Source: Melitaea cinxia
Lineage: Eukaryota; Arthropoda; Insecta; Lepidoptera; Nymphalidae
Assembly: GCF_905220565.1 (NCBI RefSeq)
Contig: NC_059400.1
Span: 6,160,159-6,224,158 of the forward strand
Direction: 5' to 3'
Length of the DNA stretch: 64,000 nt
The notes beneath the pieces were generated by a model, which was given only the letters and a program-made list of their open reading frames with translations, searched no databases and was not told where the DNA came from. The first letter of the stretch is position 1. The number at the start of each line of letters is the position of its first letter. Positions 23,302-38,400 of this stretch are shown piece by piece. The position numbers and the translations under genes were made by a program.

Positions 23302-23418
23302 TCATTTCAATCTCTGCGTTACATTCGCTAAAGCAACAGCGAATGCTTGCAGAGCTGAGAATGGGTACTGGAAATCTAATGTATAGGCGTTACCGTCAAT
23401 ACGACCAAACTGCATCAC
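23302..23418 (-). CDS. TULP4: TULP4 last exon
   Basis: Encodes VMQFGRIDGNAYTLDFQYPF and ALQAFAVALANVTQRLK, then TGA. This is the tubby-family C-terminal helix; the protein ends with the domain, as is usual. Confidence 0.97.
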   Translation of the reverse strand: MMQFGRIDGNAYTLDFQYPFSALQAFAVALANVTQRLK

Positions 23419-26400
23419 CTGTAACGATAAAAAGGTCACGCATTAGTGATCAAAATCTTATTGAAATGTTATAAACGCTATCATTTTTTTAAAAAGTATG
23501 AACGATAATTTGTGTTAGATAAACTTTCTATCTATTAAATAATTTTTACCTATACGCTCAAAAATACATATAACTTTTCCTATCACGATCACAAAAACTT
23601 TTAAATAAATTAGAAACTACTTTAGCGCTTGCTAAAGTTCATATCCCCAAGCGTGTAAAGCGTCAACACGGATGATACAGGCAGGGCCTCGTGCGTTAAT
23701 CACGCGAGGCTCGACAGGGGGGAGGTACCTATTCGGAAGAGCTTCACGAAATATCACAATGAGGGGTGGAGGGCTATATTGAGATATAATGTGTATTTAT
23801 TATTCGTTGAACGCGCGATTTCTAATTTCCTATTACTCTAATTACTTATCTGTTAAAGCTGTCCAACTTTGGAATCTCTTCCTATTTAGACAAGCTCAAT
23901 CTCTCTTCTCCTTCAAAAAATACCTTAAACTATACTATTTGTCACTAAATACGTCATGATCGCCTATATTGTCTTTGTATGATATAATACATATTTATTA
24001 TGTATTTAGATATGTATGTATTTTATATATGTAAGTATTATGTGTGTTTATTATTATATATATTATCTATTTGTACTTTATTCAAATATTCTAATTAGCA
24101 CACCAATTATTTGTTTACTTTCTAACCACAGTTTCTATTTCGTGTCCTTATACCCAAAGGTTGTCTGGAAGAGATCGCTTTTTCAGCGACAAGACCGCCT
24201 TTCTACATCTTTCATATTATGTTTTTTTGTTGTTTCGTTTAATGGTGCACATTAAAGAGTATTATTATTATTATTATTCTAAAACAAAAACAAAGCAACC
24301 AACAAACACCCTGCAACCTTGATGCCTGTCTACTAATTTGTATAATGATGCTTAATTACCCAAAATTTAATCAGATTTTACCTGTGTTTAAAGATAACAG
24401 TCTTAAAACTTTAATTTAATCATGCACAAAAAATACACGCGACATAGCGACAGGTAAGTCACCTGTTTGCCGTGGTACTCGATCTGAAAGTTCTTCGCGG
24501 ACTCCTGCGTGACGCGGCCGCCGAAGTCGAGCTGGTAGACCTGGCTGTTCTCGTTCCACATCGGCGCCTTGTTGTGCATCACGAGCTGGCGCCGGCCGCG
24601 GCCCTCCGCGCCCGGCGCCGCGCTCGCGCCCCCGGCGCGCTTTAGCTGCAACGATAGTTATCGGTTTCCAAACGTGGAAAGTTGCTCACAAATATTAATT
24701 AATGGCTGTACATTACAGCCTATACAATCCACTGCTGGACATAGGCCTCCACAAGTTTACGCCAAAAATAACGTGAACTCATGTGTTTTGCCCATAGTCA
24801 CCACGCTAATGGCTGTAATAAATAAATAAGTAAGCGCCACCCGTTAACTACATCACTACGTGTGATATCGTATGACAAAGGGTAGGGAGATTGGTAGGGA
24901 GGCGTCCAAAATTAAGTGACAAATGACACTTTCAAAATGTATCTAAAAATCTACAATAAATATCTAAAATTTAAACCTATCAACGATTCATTTAAAAACT
25001 TAAAGTTTAAATTGTTTAGATGGCAAATTGACACTCACTGTATACTACTTAGTTTCTAAATTTTCATACATATGTTTGATTTATATTGATTTTATTGAAA
25101 ATTATTTTCAATGGAAATAAAATAATTTCGAAGCTGATGTTTTAATTTAATAATTACTAGGTAAATTGCAAAATATATGACGTCACACTAGGAAAAGGAT
25201 GACAAGGACGGGGGAGGGGTTAATAAATCGGGAAATTTGTGTGACGTAATTTTAGTATAGCTCTAGATGTTGAGATAATGAAGATGTTGTAATAAAGAGG
25301 ATACTTTTGCTGTTAAGTTTTTTTTTTTTGCATAAGATTATTATTATTATATTTTGAGTATGAAGGTATCAGGAATAAAAGTTGACCAAACTGAAAATAA
25401 TTAAAACGAATACGAGCAAAACTATGCGGATCTTATAGTTTAGATTTAACAATATTATTAGTTCTACAACTGAACAAACAGGTGTTGTTGTATATATCAT
25501 ACCTTATTCCTAAGTTGAGCTTTTTGGAAGCTTTCGAGATCTCTGTAGTTCTTGCTATTGACCTCATTGTAGCCGTTCGAGTACTCATCGTCCGAACTCT
25601 CAGAGAGCTTTTTATTTCTTCTTCTATTGAGAAGCGGCGAGTTCAATAACTGCCTGTAAACGCATAATAGTTTAGATGAGTAACAAATACCTACTATGGC
25701 AATGATTAGGGACACAGTCAGTCAGTCAGTCAGTTCAGCCTATTGCAGTCCACTGCTAGACATAGGCCTCCCCAAGTTCGCGCCAGACATCCCGGTTTTC
25801 CGCAATCCTTATCCAGCCTACACCGGCAGTCCTACGTAGATCGTCGGTTCAACGGGCCGGAGGACGTCCCACACTGTGTTTGCCAAGACGCGGCCTCTCC
25901 TCCAGGACCCGTCTGCTCCAACGACCATCGGTCCTGCGACACAGATGACCAGCGCACTGCCACTTTAACTTGCTAATTCTGTGGGCTATGTCGGTTACTT
26001 TCGTTATCTCGCAGATAGTCTCATTTCTAACCCTATCTTTGAGAGAGACCCCAAGCATAGTTTTCGTTTCCGTTCTTTGCACGTTAAGCAACTTTAAGCT
26101 TGTGGACTAGTCCATTTCGACCACGTCTCGGGGCCGTATGTTAACACAGGCAGGACGCATTGCTCGAAGACTTTTGTCTTCCAACATTGCGGAATCTTCG
26201 AAGTGAAGACTCGGCGAAGTCTGCCAAGCGCTGCCCAGCCCAACCGAATCTTCCTGTCAGCCTCTTTCTCGAAGTTATTGCGGCCTAGTTGGATAGTGTG
26301 GCCTAGGTAAATATAATCCTGAACAACTTCGAGAAGGGTACCATCGACCGACACCGGTCTCGCTATGACTTGGTTGTTAAACATAACTTTCGTTTTGTCC

Positions 26401-29400
26401 AAGTTCATACCGAGACCGACACATCGGGAGGACACGTTTAGGCCGGCCAGCATTTGGCCTAACTCATCCAACGTCTCCGCAAAGATTACGATATCGTCCG
26501 CGAAACGAAGGTGAGAGAGGTATTCGCCGTTGACGTTGACCCTCCAATCCAAGGTCTTAGAAGACATCCTCCAGCGCAGTGGTGAACAGTTTCGGTGATA
26601 TTACATTTCCCTGTCTTACCCCACGCCGGAGGAATATGGGTCTTGTTCTCTGGTCCTAGATATGAACGGTCATCGTCTCCGCGTCGTACATACATCTCAG
26701 TACCTCGATATATCGGCAGTCGATATGACATATTTGCAGACAATCCAGGACAGCCCAGGACTCAATAGAGTCGTAGGCTTTCTCGTAGTCCACAAATGCC
26801 ATATACAGCGGCTGATTATATTCTTCTGTCTTTTGAATAATCTGCCGAACAGTATGGATGTGGTCTACGGTGTTGTAGCCATTTCGAAATCCAGCCTGCT
26901 CTGGTGGTTGGAATTCGACGAGTCTTCTGGCGAGACGATTCGTAACAACCCTCGAAAATCGCTTATATAGACGTGGCTTAGAAGTGAGATTGGTCTGTAA
27001 TTCTACAACAGAGACTTATCGCCTCTCTTAACAACAGCACCACCACACTCCTGGACCACGCCTCCGGCGTGGTACCTCGATGGATGACGGCGTTAGAGTC
27101 TTGCCAAGGCTTTTAGGGCAGGTCGTCCTGCGACTTTAAGGACCTCAGTGGTAACTCCGTCGTCCCCGCGGCCCTTCCGTTTTTAAGCTGCCCGAGTGCT
27201 GCACTAATCTCATCTCCTTCGAAGTCTGGGATCCTATAATAGTGTTTCTTAACCAGTGGTCCAAAGCACCCGAACCGTGGTCTGCGAAAGCGAGGTACAG
27301 AATGAGTGATTCTCACCATACTATAACTATGTATGTACTCCAGATTTTACCTCAAAAACAATGGATCGTCCGTGGCACTGTTCTATAAGTAGGGTTATGT
27401 GTCCAGTGCTCGTCGTCGTCGTCGTCGGAAAATCGGGTGAAGCGTCGGCAACGCGCTTGCGACGCTTCTGGTGTTACAGGCGTTTATAAGCTAAACCTAA
27501 AAGAGGAGCGTACCTAATAGGCGAGGTGGAGGAGTAGCGCTGGCGGCGCTGCGTGCGCGGCGCGGGCGAGGCGGGCGCGGGGGAGGCGGCGGAGGCGGGG
27601 CCGGCGCGCGCGGGCCGCGGCGAGGCGGGCGCGGAGCTGCTCTCGCGCGCCGCGCCCGCGCCGCCCCGCGCGCCCCCGCGGGCCGCCAGCAGCCGCAGCG
27701 CCAGCTGTTCCAGCGAACCTAGTGACGTGCACGTCGAGGTAGTTACTTTTACATTGTGATTCCATTTGGGTACGAGCCTTAGAAATATATATTTTTTATA
27801 TTTTATACATCCGGTCGTCTGTTCCTAAGGTGAGCGACGTAATGCTTGTTTTATAGGTAACAGCCGCCTCGTATAGATACATTTTTTTTCGAAATATACA
27901 TACAATAAATAATATTTGCGTAATTAAATACATATATCACACCCAGACACGAGACGGGAATCGAATTCACAATCCCCGGAGCAGAGAGCAGGGATACTAC
28001 AAACTGCACCAACGGGCTAGTCATAATATAACTTACAAAATTTTATCGCTACACGTGTGGGATGAAGCGTGTACTTTATTTATAAGTAGAACTGTATTCG
28101 AAACGGTGGATAGCTTAGTGGGATTTGTAAGCGAAAACTTTACGGTGCAAAAGTCTATTTTTTTAGGGTGGCACTCTACCAAAGTATCGCCGAAGCCATC
28201 GGTCTACTCGGTCGTCATTGATGGAGTGACGGTAAATACGCAAAGCCACATGCGCATTTGTTTAGCTCATCTGGAAGCGTAACTAGGCTTCGTCGGTCAG
28301 ATGGAAAGCTGACGATCACAATAGGAAGCCAAGTATTTATGAAGAAGATCTAACCGATTATCTTAACCAGGTCAACGTTTTCCCAGGTACGCCTCCAAGC
28401 AGTGCGCTCAAAACTAATCTGGCTAGCCGCGGCACCGAGCCGTGTCTTTCTCACCGTTGAAGTATGTGGGGGGCGGGTGAGAGAAAGCATCTACTACTAA
28501 CTATAATACTTGCTGTAGTCGGAGTCGCTGTCGGAGGCGGGCGCGCGCGGCGCGGCGGGGCCGGCGGCACACGCGGGCCGCGCCTCCTCCGCGCCGCTCG
28601 CCCCGCTGTTGTCCTCTCCCGTACTATTGCACCGGCTACTCGAGTTCGCCGACACCTCCACTTTTACGTTCAAATCGGCCTTCGTCTGTTTTTTTCCCTT
28701 TTCTGCACTCATAGATAACTCTCCGGAGTCGAGACTCTTAGATTTCCCGCACTTTCTCAAGCTCGGAGTTTTGAAATTTTCTATCTGCTTAATATCGTTC
28801 GCCTTCAGATACCTCCTCGGACGTCGCTGTCTCTTGGTATTGACCAGCACGAGTCGCCGGGGCGGCTCCCCGCGTAGCGCGGTGAGGCTGACCTGCGCGT
28901 GCAGCACCTGCGGGTCGACGAGGTCGAGGTAGCCGACGCTGCAGCTCCGCGTCATGGTGTCGTACACGGGCAGACTGGTACACACGGGGCTAATCGGAAC
29001 TACTGTCGTCGTCCTTTGCACTCTACTCTCTCGTGCCTTGTCCGTCAGGTTGTTAATATTCGTTTCGACCGGTGTTTCTTCGTCGATATATTTAAGATCC
29101 TCTCCTTTCTGTAAATTTTTTATCGTCTCTGCACGTTTATTCATCGCGTCCGGGTGTACCTCATGTTCATAATTTTTATTACATAACGATTTCAATATTC
29201 TCGCATTAACTTCGTATGACGACTCACCTCTACTACAAATATTTTTTCTTAGTTTTGAAAGACAATTATCTGAAACGTGATTATCACACTTCTTAATAGT
29301 TACTTGTCTACTAGGTTCTAAGCTGAGATTTAAACTAAACGGTTGCTGGTCGATATTAGACAGGTTGCCCTTTAAAGACGTGTTATCTCTTACGCTGTAA

Positions 29401-32400
29401 TCGGCTCGACCTCCACAAAAGTCACCTCGACCACCGCAAGTTACGGTTTGCGGCGATGGTCTCTCGAATATAATATCCGTGGGAGCAACGGCATTCTTTG
29501 GAGATTGTAAAGTGGGAACAGAACTTTCACAGCGTAGCGGTGAAATTGCATGTCGATTAGTCACAGCGGCCGAATTGTTTACTCGTCTTTCAGAATTTTG
29601 GGCTGAATGTCGTACAGAATTTGAATTGTACACATTTTCAGGTACATTATTCATAGTATCATTGGTATCTATATAGGGGAATTCATCGTACGATTCAGCT
29701 CTAGCTAACGCTGGATTTGAACTATTGTTATTAGGAGAAAAAATTTCAGATTGATTAATTATGTTGTTTGTATTCGTCATTCTGTCAGACACAATAACCG
29801 GGTTAAACTTTTTCCTAATATTATTGTTCATATGAGACGGCGAGTTCTGTTCACTGGGCTGAAACACATCTTCCTCGTCCTCAGAGAATATGTTTGGATT
29901 AAAAGTAGGGTCTGGACCGATTGGATAGTCGTCTCTTAATTCTGTTATCATCAAAGTCATCTGTCGCGGTTGAAGATGTAATAACGATGTTTTGTACGTA
30001 ACTTGACCTAGATTAGCTGGAACATTTTTAGCTAATCCATGCATTTTAAACTTCGTTCCCCAGATATTTGAAGTCACTTCTACCAATCGAACATCCTGCA
30101 AAAACAAATAATAGATAAAAATTTTAGCTATAAATTTTCCATAACTAAACATATGGCATATGCTTATTTGAAGATGTAATACCTCAGGCAACGAGTCTAT
30201 ATACGCTAATTCGTCAGGAACGTCATCCTTGTTAGCAGTGTTGCGTGTTTTTCGCCGTTCGCGAGCACGTCTTCGTCTTTGTAGTCTAGGCGATCCGGAG
30301 CATCCTAAATAAATTCATTTAATTATTTAAAGTACATATCATATCCAGACTGCACATAACTGAATAAAACCATTTTTGTCATTCCCAAGATTACAGTACT
30401 ATAACAACCTAACTTAACTAGGAGTTATTGATGTCTAGATAAGAATCGAAGTTAAATTATCTATTTTTCTAAAATGTTAAATACAATTAGCTGTTAAATC
30501 TCGCATTGTCACTAATACGTTAAACGTCGACAAAATGAATGGCAACAAAAATGTAAAAGTTTTCCATCACAATTGAGCAGTTAATTCCGTTTCGATCTTT
30601 CTATAATTCTATATCAGAAAAAATAATATAAGGTAAAATTTAAAACACACTGTTAGATCATTGTTTATAACGAACTTCTGCAGAAGCAATTTCATTTTTT
30701 CGCCAAAGACAGCATCATCGCTGTTTTACACATTTTGCAACTCTATAGCTATCGTTTGACGACGTGTTGACGTTACGGTTAGAGGTCATAGTAATGGCTG
30801 CAGGGCTAGCAGATTAGGTAGAGATTAGATTGAGCAGGGGTTCTCAAAAAACATTTGTATTGGTCATACAGATGTTTGTGTGGTCTCTGCGCTTGTGATT
30901 CTGTACTGTTTATGTTTCCGGCCTCCGATACAGAAGAAAATCCTAGTTGGGGCCGTTCGATGTGAGGCGTTAATTTGTTTATTGGTTTATCGTAAGTGTT
31001 ACGAGATTCATAACAGAGATAGATTAACTGAGGTAGGGCACAGACGGAAATATCCTTATCAAAATCTGGAGCAGCCCAACTGCTCTCGAGCAGTGTTATG
31101 TTTTTATGGTGAGTTCGTGATTATGGGTAGGGTCGGCAACGCGCTTGCGATGGTTCTGGTTCCTAAGACGTCCATAAGTTACGCTTACCGCTTACCACCG
31201 GGTGAGCCGTACACTTGTTTGCTAGCAGTATGACACAAAATGGTCGGCGGGGCTTACCGTCCTCGCGCTCGGTGTCGGAGGAGCAGGAGTCGTCGGCGGC
31301 GGCGCGGGCGCGGCGCGGCGCGCGCGGCGAGGGCGCGCCGCCGCTGCTGCTGGACGCGCTGCCGGCGCCGCTGCTGCTGCTGCTCGCCGCGCGCTCGCCC
31401 GCCGGCAGCGCCCCTGCTCGGTCGTACGTCGCTAGCTCTATCACTTCCATAAACGATATCGATCGTACCAATTTCGTAAATGTCCAGTTATATGCCATTC
31501 GTGTCGCTCGGTTGGTATCCAATACTGATGCCACCAACTTCATGAAAATTTGTATTTACGAAATATAATATACTGTTATATAATATACTCTACTCCATTG
31601 TGTGGCTAAAGTAATAACTTATATTTATAACAACAAATTCTTAAATAAATATAATACACTTTCTATATCAGTCCTTTACCCAGAGGTTGCCTAGAAGAAA
31701 TCGCTGCTTCAGCGATAATGCGGCCTGTTGATACAACTATGTTACTTTCAAATGTTATTCTGTTTTTAGTCGATTATGTATTGGTGTGTAAAAGTAAAAA
31801 TAAATAATATATAGATGCAAATGATACTTAGTTTTACACTCTTTACAGGTTTATATAGTTACGTGTTTATTTCACTCTTTAAACTTATTACTTACTGAAG
31901 ATATAGATGTATATTAACTTACCCTCTCCCTGCGGATCGAAGATGACGAACTCGGGTCTAATCTTGCTGGTCCTTCGCCCCTTTAAAAGCGGTACGAGTC
32001 CCCCCAGGTGCTCGAGGTACAGCGTGTAGGCGCCCGCCTCCTCGTCGTCGTGTCGAAGCATCGTGCAGTGCAGGCGCCCGCCAGCAGCCGGCGGCCGTGA
32101 AACAAAGCGACGGAGCTCGTTTGCTTCGGGAACGTTACACTGAAATAATCATTTAATGAAACATGTATCGTAAATAATGGTAATCAGATTTGACACTTAA
32201 ACTCGTATAGTATTAATATAAACTTCTCGTGTCTCAATGTTAGTTACCAAGTTACCATACTCCTCCGAAACGGCTAGGCCGATTTTTATGAAATTTTGTT
32301 TGCATATCGCGTAGGTCTGAGAATCACCTAACATCTATTTTTCATACCCCTAAGTTATAAAGGAGGGGGGATTGAACGGGTTAATAACGTATATGGCAAA

Positions 32401-35400
32401 ATAACGTTTGCCGGGTCAGCTAGTTATTGTATATGAGTTTTTAAGTGACATTTATCGAGAATAAGACCGTTATTTTTTAGGTAACACCCCCGGAAAAATA
32501 TACGAAACAATTAAAGAAATATCCCTGAGTATGTTGGACGCGGACATTACCTACTCCTGGACTAATCTCTATAAACCAAAGGCTGCTTAATGGACTTGAG
32601 TCGCTTAATGAACTCGTCTACATGAGTTAATTAGATTAAGAACTTAACTTTAATGAACTCGCACGGTGTAGATATCTTACCCTTATGGTATGAGCAAAGA
32701 GACTGGCAAGGGCTGGCTGTAACCGAGGCGGTAGAGGCAGCTTGGCAGCGAGGCGAGGGTGTCGCAGCGCGGACGCCGCTCTGACGCGCGCCAGTAGTTG
32801 CAGCGGCGCCACCACGCGCCACACGCGCGCCGTACACACCGCGCCACCAGCGCCCACGAACAACCGCCTAGCTGCGTGGCCCCACGTTAGAGCCGTCACG
32901 CGCGCCTATGTTGCGAGTACATGAGGATAATACAATAATATATTTATTCATTAAGTCTTGATTACAAAAATTGAGTCTTCCTAATAAGTTTACTTGTTAT
33001 GGGAATGACTCGCAACTTCCTAAGCACTCTTAATAATATTTCATATAACCAGTAACAATATGGCATAAATTAAGTACATGAAACTTATACATGATCTTTT
33101 ATGTAGGTACAAATTCTCTTCTTAATATATGTGAATGATTATTTCTACATGATCCTGAAGACTCGACGACTAGTATATGCGTACCTAATGTGAATAAACG
33201 TAATGTATGTTGTTATTCGTTTGTTCCCACTCTATAGAAATAGGACGGTCATATTATGTGAGCTATTTTTCTATCAATTATTTACAATGTTGCAATGTAT
33301 CTTATGCTTAGCTTGGAAGTGTCCGACAACACACATTATGATCGTTAGACTCATTAGATAGTAGTGTTCGAGAATCGCGCTCATAAGGTGCGTCAATGAA
33401 TTTATCCTGCAGGGTTGTAATTCTGAGATACTACGGATCCAGACAAAAACCATAAACTTTTCGTGAAATGTACTGCTATTCAATTTTATATATATAGTCG
33501 TAGTAGTAGGTATGTAGGAGCGACTCAGTTCTTTCCACTCGCTAAATGCAGGTACAATAAGCTTGTAGGCCTTTCAGGAATTGCCGACAACGACTTAGTT
33601 ACCGCAGAAACTTGCAACGTTGTGGAGTTTTATAGAAAACTACGATGGGCGCAGTTAAAAGCACTCCACGTGTTCTTACGAGCTTGAGGAGCGGTGAATT
33701 CTTTGTATGAAAGTTTTTTATTACTACCGTTAATATTGTCGGTATTATGCAAGCCTAATTTAGACTTAATCTATTCGTTTGTTGCTTTCTAAATAAAAGT
33801 ATATCGACTTGCTACGGTAAAAAATTAACAGCAAACTGTAGAAATAAGCTTTCCTTCAACGTTTGGTTTTTCCACTTTAATTCTAAAAAGGAGTGCAAAA
33901 CTTCAACATCGGTGTGATTATATAGAGTAATTTCTACCGTGAAATTTTAAATAATAATAGAAATCAGCCATGTGTAAATAAGACCTAATTGGTATCGTAT
34001 ACACAGGAGTTTTGGAAGTTTTTAAAATATTTTATGAGTCAACACTTCTACGACATGCAGCTATTTTTCGATCTTAAATTAAAAAAAAAAAAAACAATTT
34101 CACTATGTACAATTGAATATTTTGCCCTTTTTTTAGAGATTAAAGTTAGCCATGTAGACCAATCGTAAATTTTATACTGTCACGTGCTTGAAAGGTAAGA
34201 GTAACAATCAGTGTCACTAGATTTTATTTATAATATATTCTGATTTTATTTCTTTTTCAGAATTTTGTAATAACGCTAAAACAGACTAAATGTAGGTGGT
34301 ACGTTGAGTTAGTTCCATATCTTAACGTACTGTCGTTAAACCAATTATCATTTTCACAAAACTTTTCATTTTAAGTACATTTTAATTTCTCTGTAAATAT
34401 AAAATTTACACGTTATTTTCGTGACTATACGCACTTTACGACTCCTTATTTTAAACCAAGCAAATTAAGTGAAGTCTTGCTCTCAAAACGTAAAATAAAA
34501 AACCACTTACTTGGGTGTACGGAATGGGGACGGTGTAAATAAGAGCTCCGGTGTCGGAGTAGAATTTTACGACGTTCTTATACGGCGGTTCGTCCTCGGG
34601 TTCGTTAGGCTCTATAAATAGAGAACAGTGACGTTAATAGCGTTCGTGTAATATGTTGTTACTATGACGATTTTAAGTCGTTCAATTTCCAAAAATGTTT
34701 ATTTCTATACTCATTTTGATAAACCACCCCGATTTAAATGATAGCTCCAAAGAAGTTGGTATCCATTTAGTGACTTCGCTACGTACCTACATAATCTATT
34801 AGTACCCAAGTATATCTTTCTTTTGAAACCATCATAATAAATAAAGTAATGTATACGATTACTTGCACAATTCACGATTACTGACAATAAAAATCGAATT
34901 CCAGATATAGACAGAAGAAACGATAGTGTGACAATTACATATTAATAATACAACAATAATATAACATACAATGAAAGAATGCTTGGTCGTTAAGAACTGT
35001 TTGAATGCCCCATTTAGAAAGCTAGACATTTTTCCATAAAATGGAGTCAACTTTTTCTTTACATTTATGTCTAATATAAAAGAAAGTTTTAAAGTCAGAA
35101 GCTAATAAAATGCCGCCTACGAGCCTACGATATTAAATTTTTACTGCTGTCCATTTATTTATACAGGGAATCTTTAAAAATATTTCTATCCTGAAAGGAA
35201 TTCCTACTACGAAAACATTTTCGTTTAGGTTATATGCCTTATAAATAGGCTTAAGGATTCAAATAAAGTTACCGGCATTTAGTGTACCAGCGACGGCAAG
35301 CAATTCCCTGGAGTTGGCCCACTCCATGGCCAGCGTGCTGCCTCGCAAGCCGGTGTGGATGCGGAAGGGGCTCACATCGTCGTGTCCTCGTAGCAGTACA

Positions 35401-38400
35401 ATTTCTCCGTTGCCCAGTGCGACCGCTAGGACATGACCCCCATTGTTCTCTCCGATTTCCTCTCCTTCTTCCATTTTGAACTTTTCGCACGACCACGCCA
35501 TTGACGTTATGCCGCCTTCGGCAACCAATTGTACCTTTATATATTTTATATAATTAATTTACTTACATTGATCTCTTACGTTTCATATGACGATAAAATC
35601 TAAAATATATCAATTTGTATACATGTATATAGTTCTATGGAAAAAATTGTTCTCGTTACCAAACAATATTAAAACCATTTTTCTTAACAAATTTTCGTCG
35701 AACTTCTGAACAAGTCTAAATATAACATTTACTTTACATTAAATACTTATTATATTATTTGTTTTTCTTCTAAAAAGATTTCACGAAGCGAGAAGTTGAA
35801 TATGATTATTCGAATTTGGCAGAGGTCGTGTGTACAATGTGTTGGGACTGTTGGGAGTATGAAAGTTGGCATTGATTCAAATCCAGTTCCACTAACTTTA
35901 TTTCTAAGTACCAACCAACGAAATTAACTTTAGTATATATCTTTAACTGCCAGTCCCACAGCTGGGTAAAAAAAGATCTTTCGTAAAATTTGTATAAAAA
36001 CTTTTTTGTTATATTTTATATACACTTTCATTTCGTGTGAAATAAATTGACTCACAATGTTATGTTCTTAACGTTTCTAATATTAAAGTTATAAATTAGA
36101 CGTCGAGTAATTAAAGGTAATTTATGAGTCTAATTAGTATCTCCGTATAGGAGATACTAATTAGATATATATAGGAGATATAATTACACTTTTTTAACGT
36201 ACCTACTTTATAATCTTTTCAAGTTATAGAGAAAAATAAAGATGTGCTGTTAGTTCAAAATTGAACATATGACTGTTTAGTTCCAGCCTGTATCCTATTT
36301 ATTGTACTATCTCTTACTTTATATTTAAAGCGTAAATATTGATACTACATTAAACAGATAGATACACTATAGCATTTTCAGCTAAGTGTATCCCCAGGAG
36401 CACAAAAACACTGCACAACGCTCATTTAACTTTACAACGAATATTGTACATATAATTTATATGCAGTTTTGTTTTCAGAATCATCATATATGCATAGCGT
36501 TCTAGTCCAGAAACCTTAATACTTTTTCAGCCATTAAGTGCCTGAATATATTATTCTATATGTAACTTTAAAAAAATATTTTATCCCTCTTACTAAAATA
36601 AGTAGTGTATAGTGTGCAAATCGTATTATCATTATAAATGATAAAAATAATTAAAAAATATTTATTTTATCAGTAAATTACAATATCTAAACATGTCACA
36701 TTTCGTAGTATTGAAAATATGTACACATGACTAAAAAGAAATTGTGACTACTAGAACTGAACCACAAAAGAGGTCGAAAGGGAATTCAAAAGAAATGATG
36801 ATTGGATTCCATAAAGAAAAGAAACCGAATAAAAAAAGGCAATTTTTGCAGGTAGACAGAATAGTTTCTAAAGTTGAAAAATAGTCGTATCAAAAATTTG
36901 TTTGTACTTAAGGGTGTCACATTGCAACTAACTAAAAACCAGCGGACTGTTCACGAGCTAATAAGGAAATTAATTCTCAGTAATTTCATAATTTAGGTAC
37001 TCAGTTAAGAGCAAATTAAAGTAACTTCATTTACAGCTCCTCTCCATTATTGGTACTCGTACTCGTATGTATAAATACGCCCCAGAAAGTACGTAAATAC
37101 GTTGGATCCTTATGTTATTATGTTGTTGTTGTTGTTTTGCACGGGCTTTTTTCCGCAATTCGACGTCTTGGTGCGCCTTTTTTGCGTGATTGGCTAGGAG
37201 CACTATTCGTGCCAGCCTAGCTCCTTTAGGAAGCCTAGCAGACCCTTCGCGTTGCCGACGACTTCCTGGAGCGACCTCGGTGTCCCGAGGTGTAGTTTCC
37301 TGTAGTTCGCCACACTACCGCATTCCAGCAGGATATGTGAGGCCGTTTCTTCAGCCTCCATGCATTCTCTGCATAGGGAGCTGTCTGTAACACCTAAATT
37401 GTGTAAGTGATTGTTAAGCAAGGCATGTCCGGTAAGAGCCCCAACCAGTAGTTGGAGCTGGGCTCTCTCATAACCACGAAGTTTGCGCGACAATCCTGGG
37501 TTGATCGTCGAAAGAGCTTCCTTGGTCTGCCTGCAGGTAGTTAGTTTTGCCCAATATTCTTGGCGCATTACCTTGGTGTTGTGTCGCAGCTGGCTGCGCA
37601 GCAATCCGAAAGGCAGAGGCAAAATGGGTTCAGGTCCGTGGACCCTCATCTCCGATCCATTCCTCGCCAGTCGATCGGCCGCGTCGTTGCTTCGCGATCC
37701 ACTGTGACCCTTTATCCATTGAAGGGTAATGGTGTTTGTTTCACTTACCTTCGCCAAAGCTCGATGGCACTCGTATATTAGCTCTGATGTCATAATGGCG
37801 CTCTGTAGGGTTTGCAGGACCGATCTGTTATCGGAAAGTATACGGATTGGAAAACCCTGTACCTCTCTAGAATTGATCGCTGTTGTTGCCATTATGATTC
37901 CCATGCATTCCGCCTGGAAGACAGTATTGTGGATTCCCAATGGCGATGAAATGTGGATATTCCGGTCTTCTGAGTAAACCCGAGAACCTGTACCTGTTGA
38001 TGTTGTCGACCCGTGTGAGAAGATTCTCAACTCTCTGGGGTTGAGACTTTCCTCTGGGTCTTCGTGTAATTGTATTCTGTATTTTTTATCGAATACGTAA
38101 TGTTTGGGTATTCTGTCGGTAACCGCTTCGATGAGCGGTTTCCTGTTTGCCAGTTCGCCAAGTACTCCTGTGTCTGCTACTTTTACGTTCCTCCGTAGGT
38201 TTAGCTTCCTGAGTCTTACCGCAGCCGCTCCCACCTCCTGTTGGATAAACAGATGCAGCGGCGGCAGGTTCAGTAGGGCTTCCAGGGCCGCAGTTGGAGT
38301 GGTCCTCATGCAGCCCGTAGTCGCCATGCAAGCCAGCCTTAAAGTCGTTGTAACTTTGCTTCACCGGTGATTAGTCTGATTCTCGGCCACCAAACCACTG

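Noticed and set aside
24016..24255. Plus-strand hydrophobic 79-codon frame
   Set aside because: It lies in a LINE 3'-end-like repeat and AT-rich DNA; the hydrophobicity comes from T-rich codons.
27553..27759. Plus-strand Ala/Gly-rich frame
   Set aside because: It overlaps a GC-rich TULP4 exon whose minus frame is fixed by split codons on both sides.
31215..31568. Plus-strand 117-codon frame
   Set aside because: Reverse shadow of the Ser/Ala-rich TULP4 exon 31258-31524.
33463..33687. Possible small gene inside a TULP4 intron
   Set aside because: It has no recognisable domain, poor start context and nothing to support splicing.
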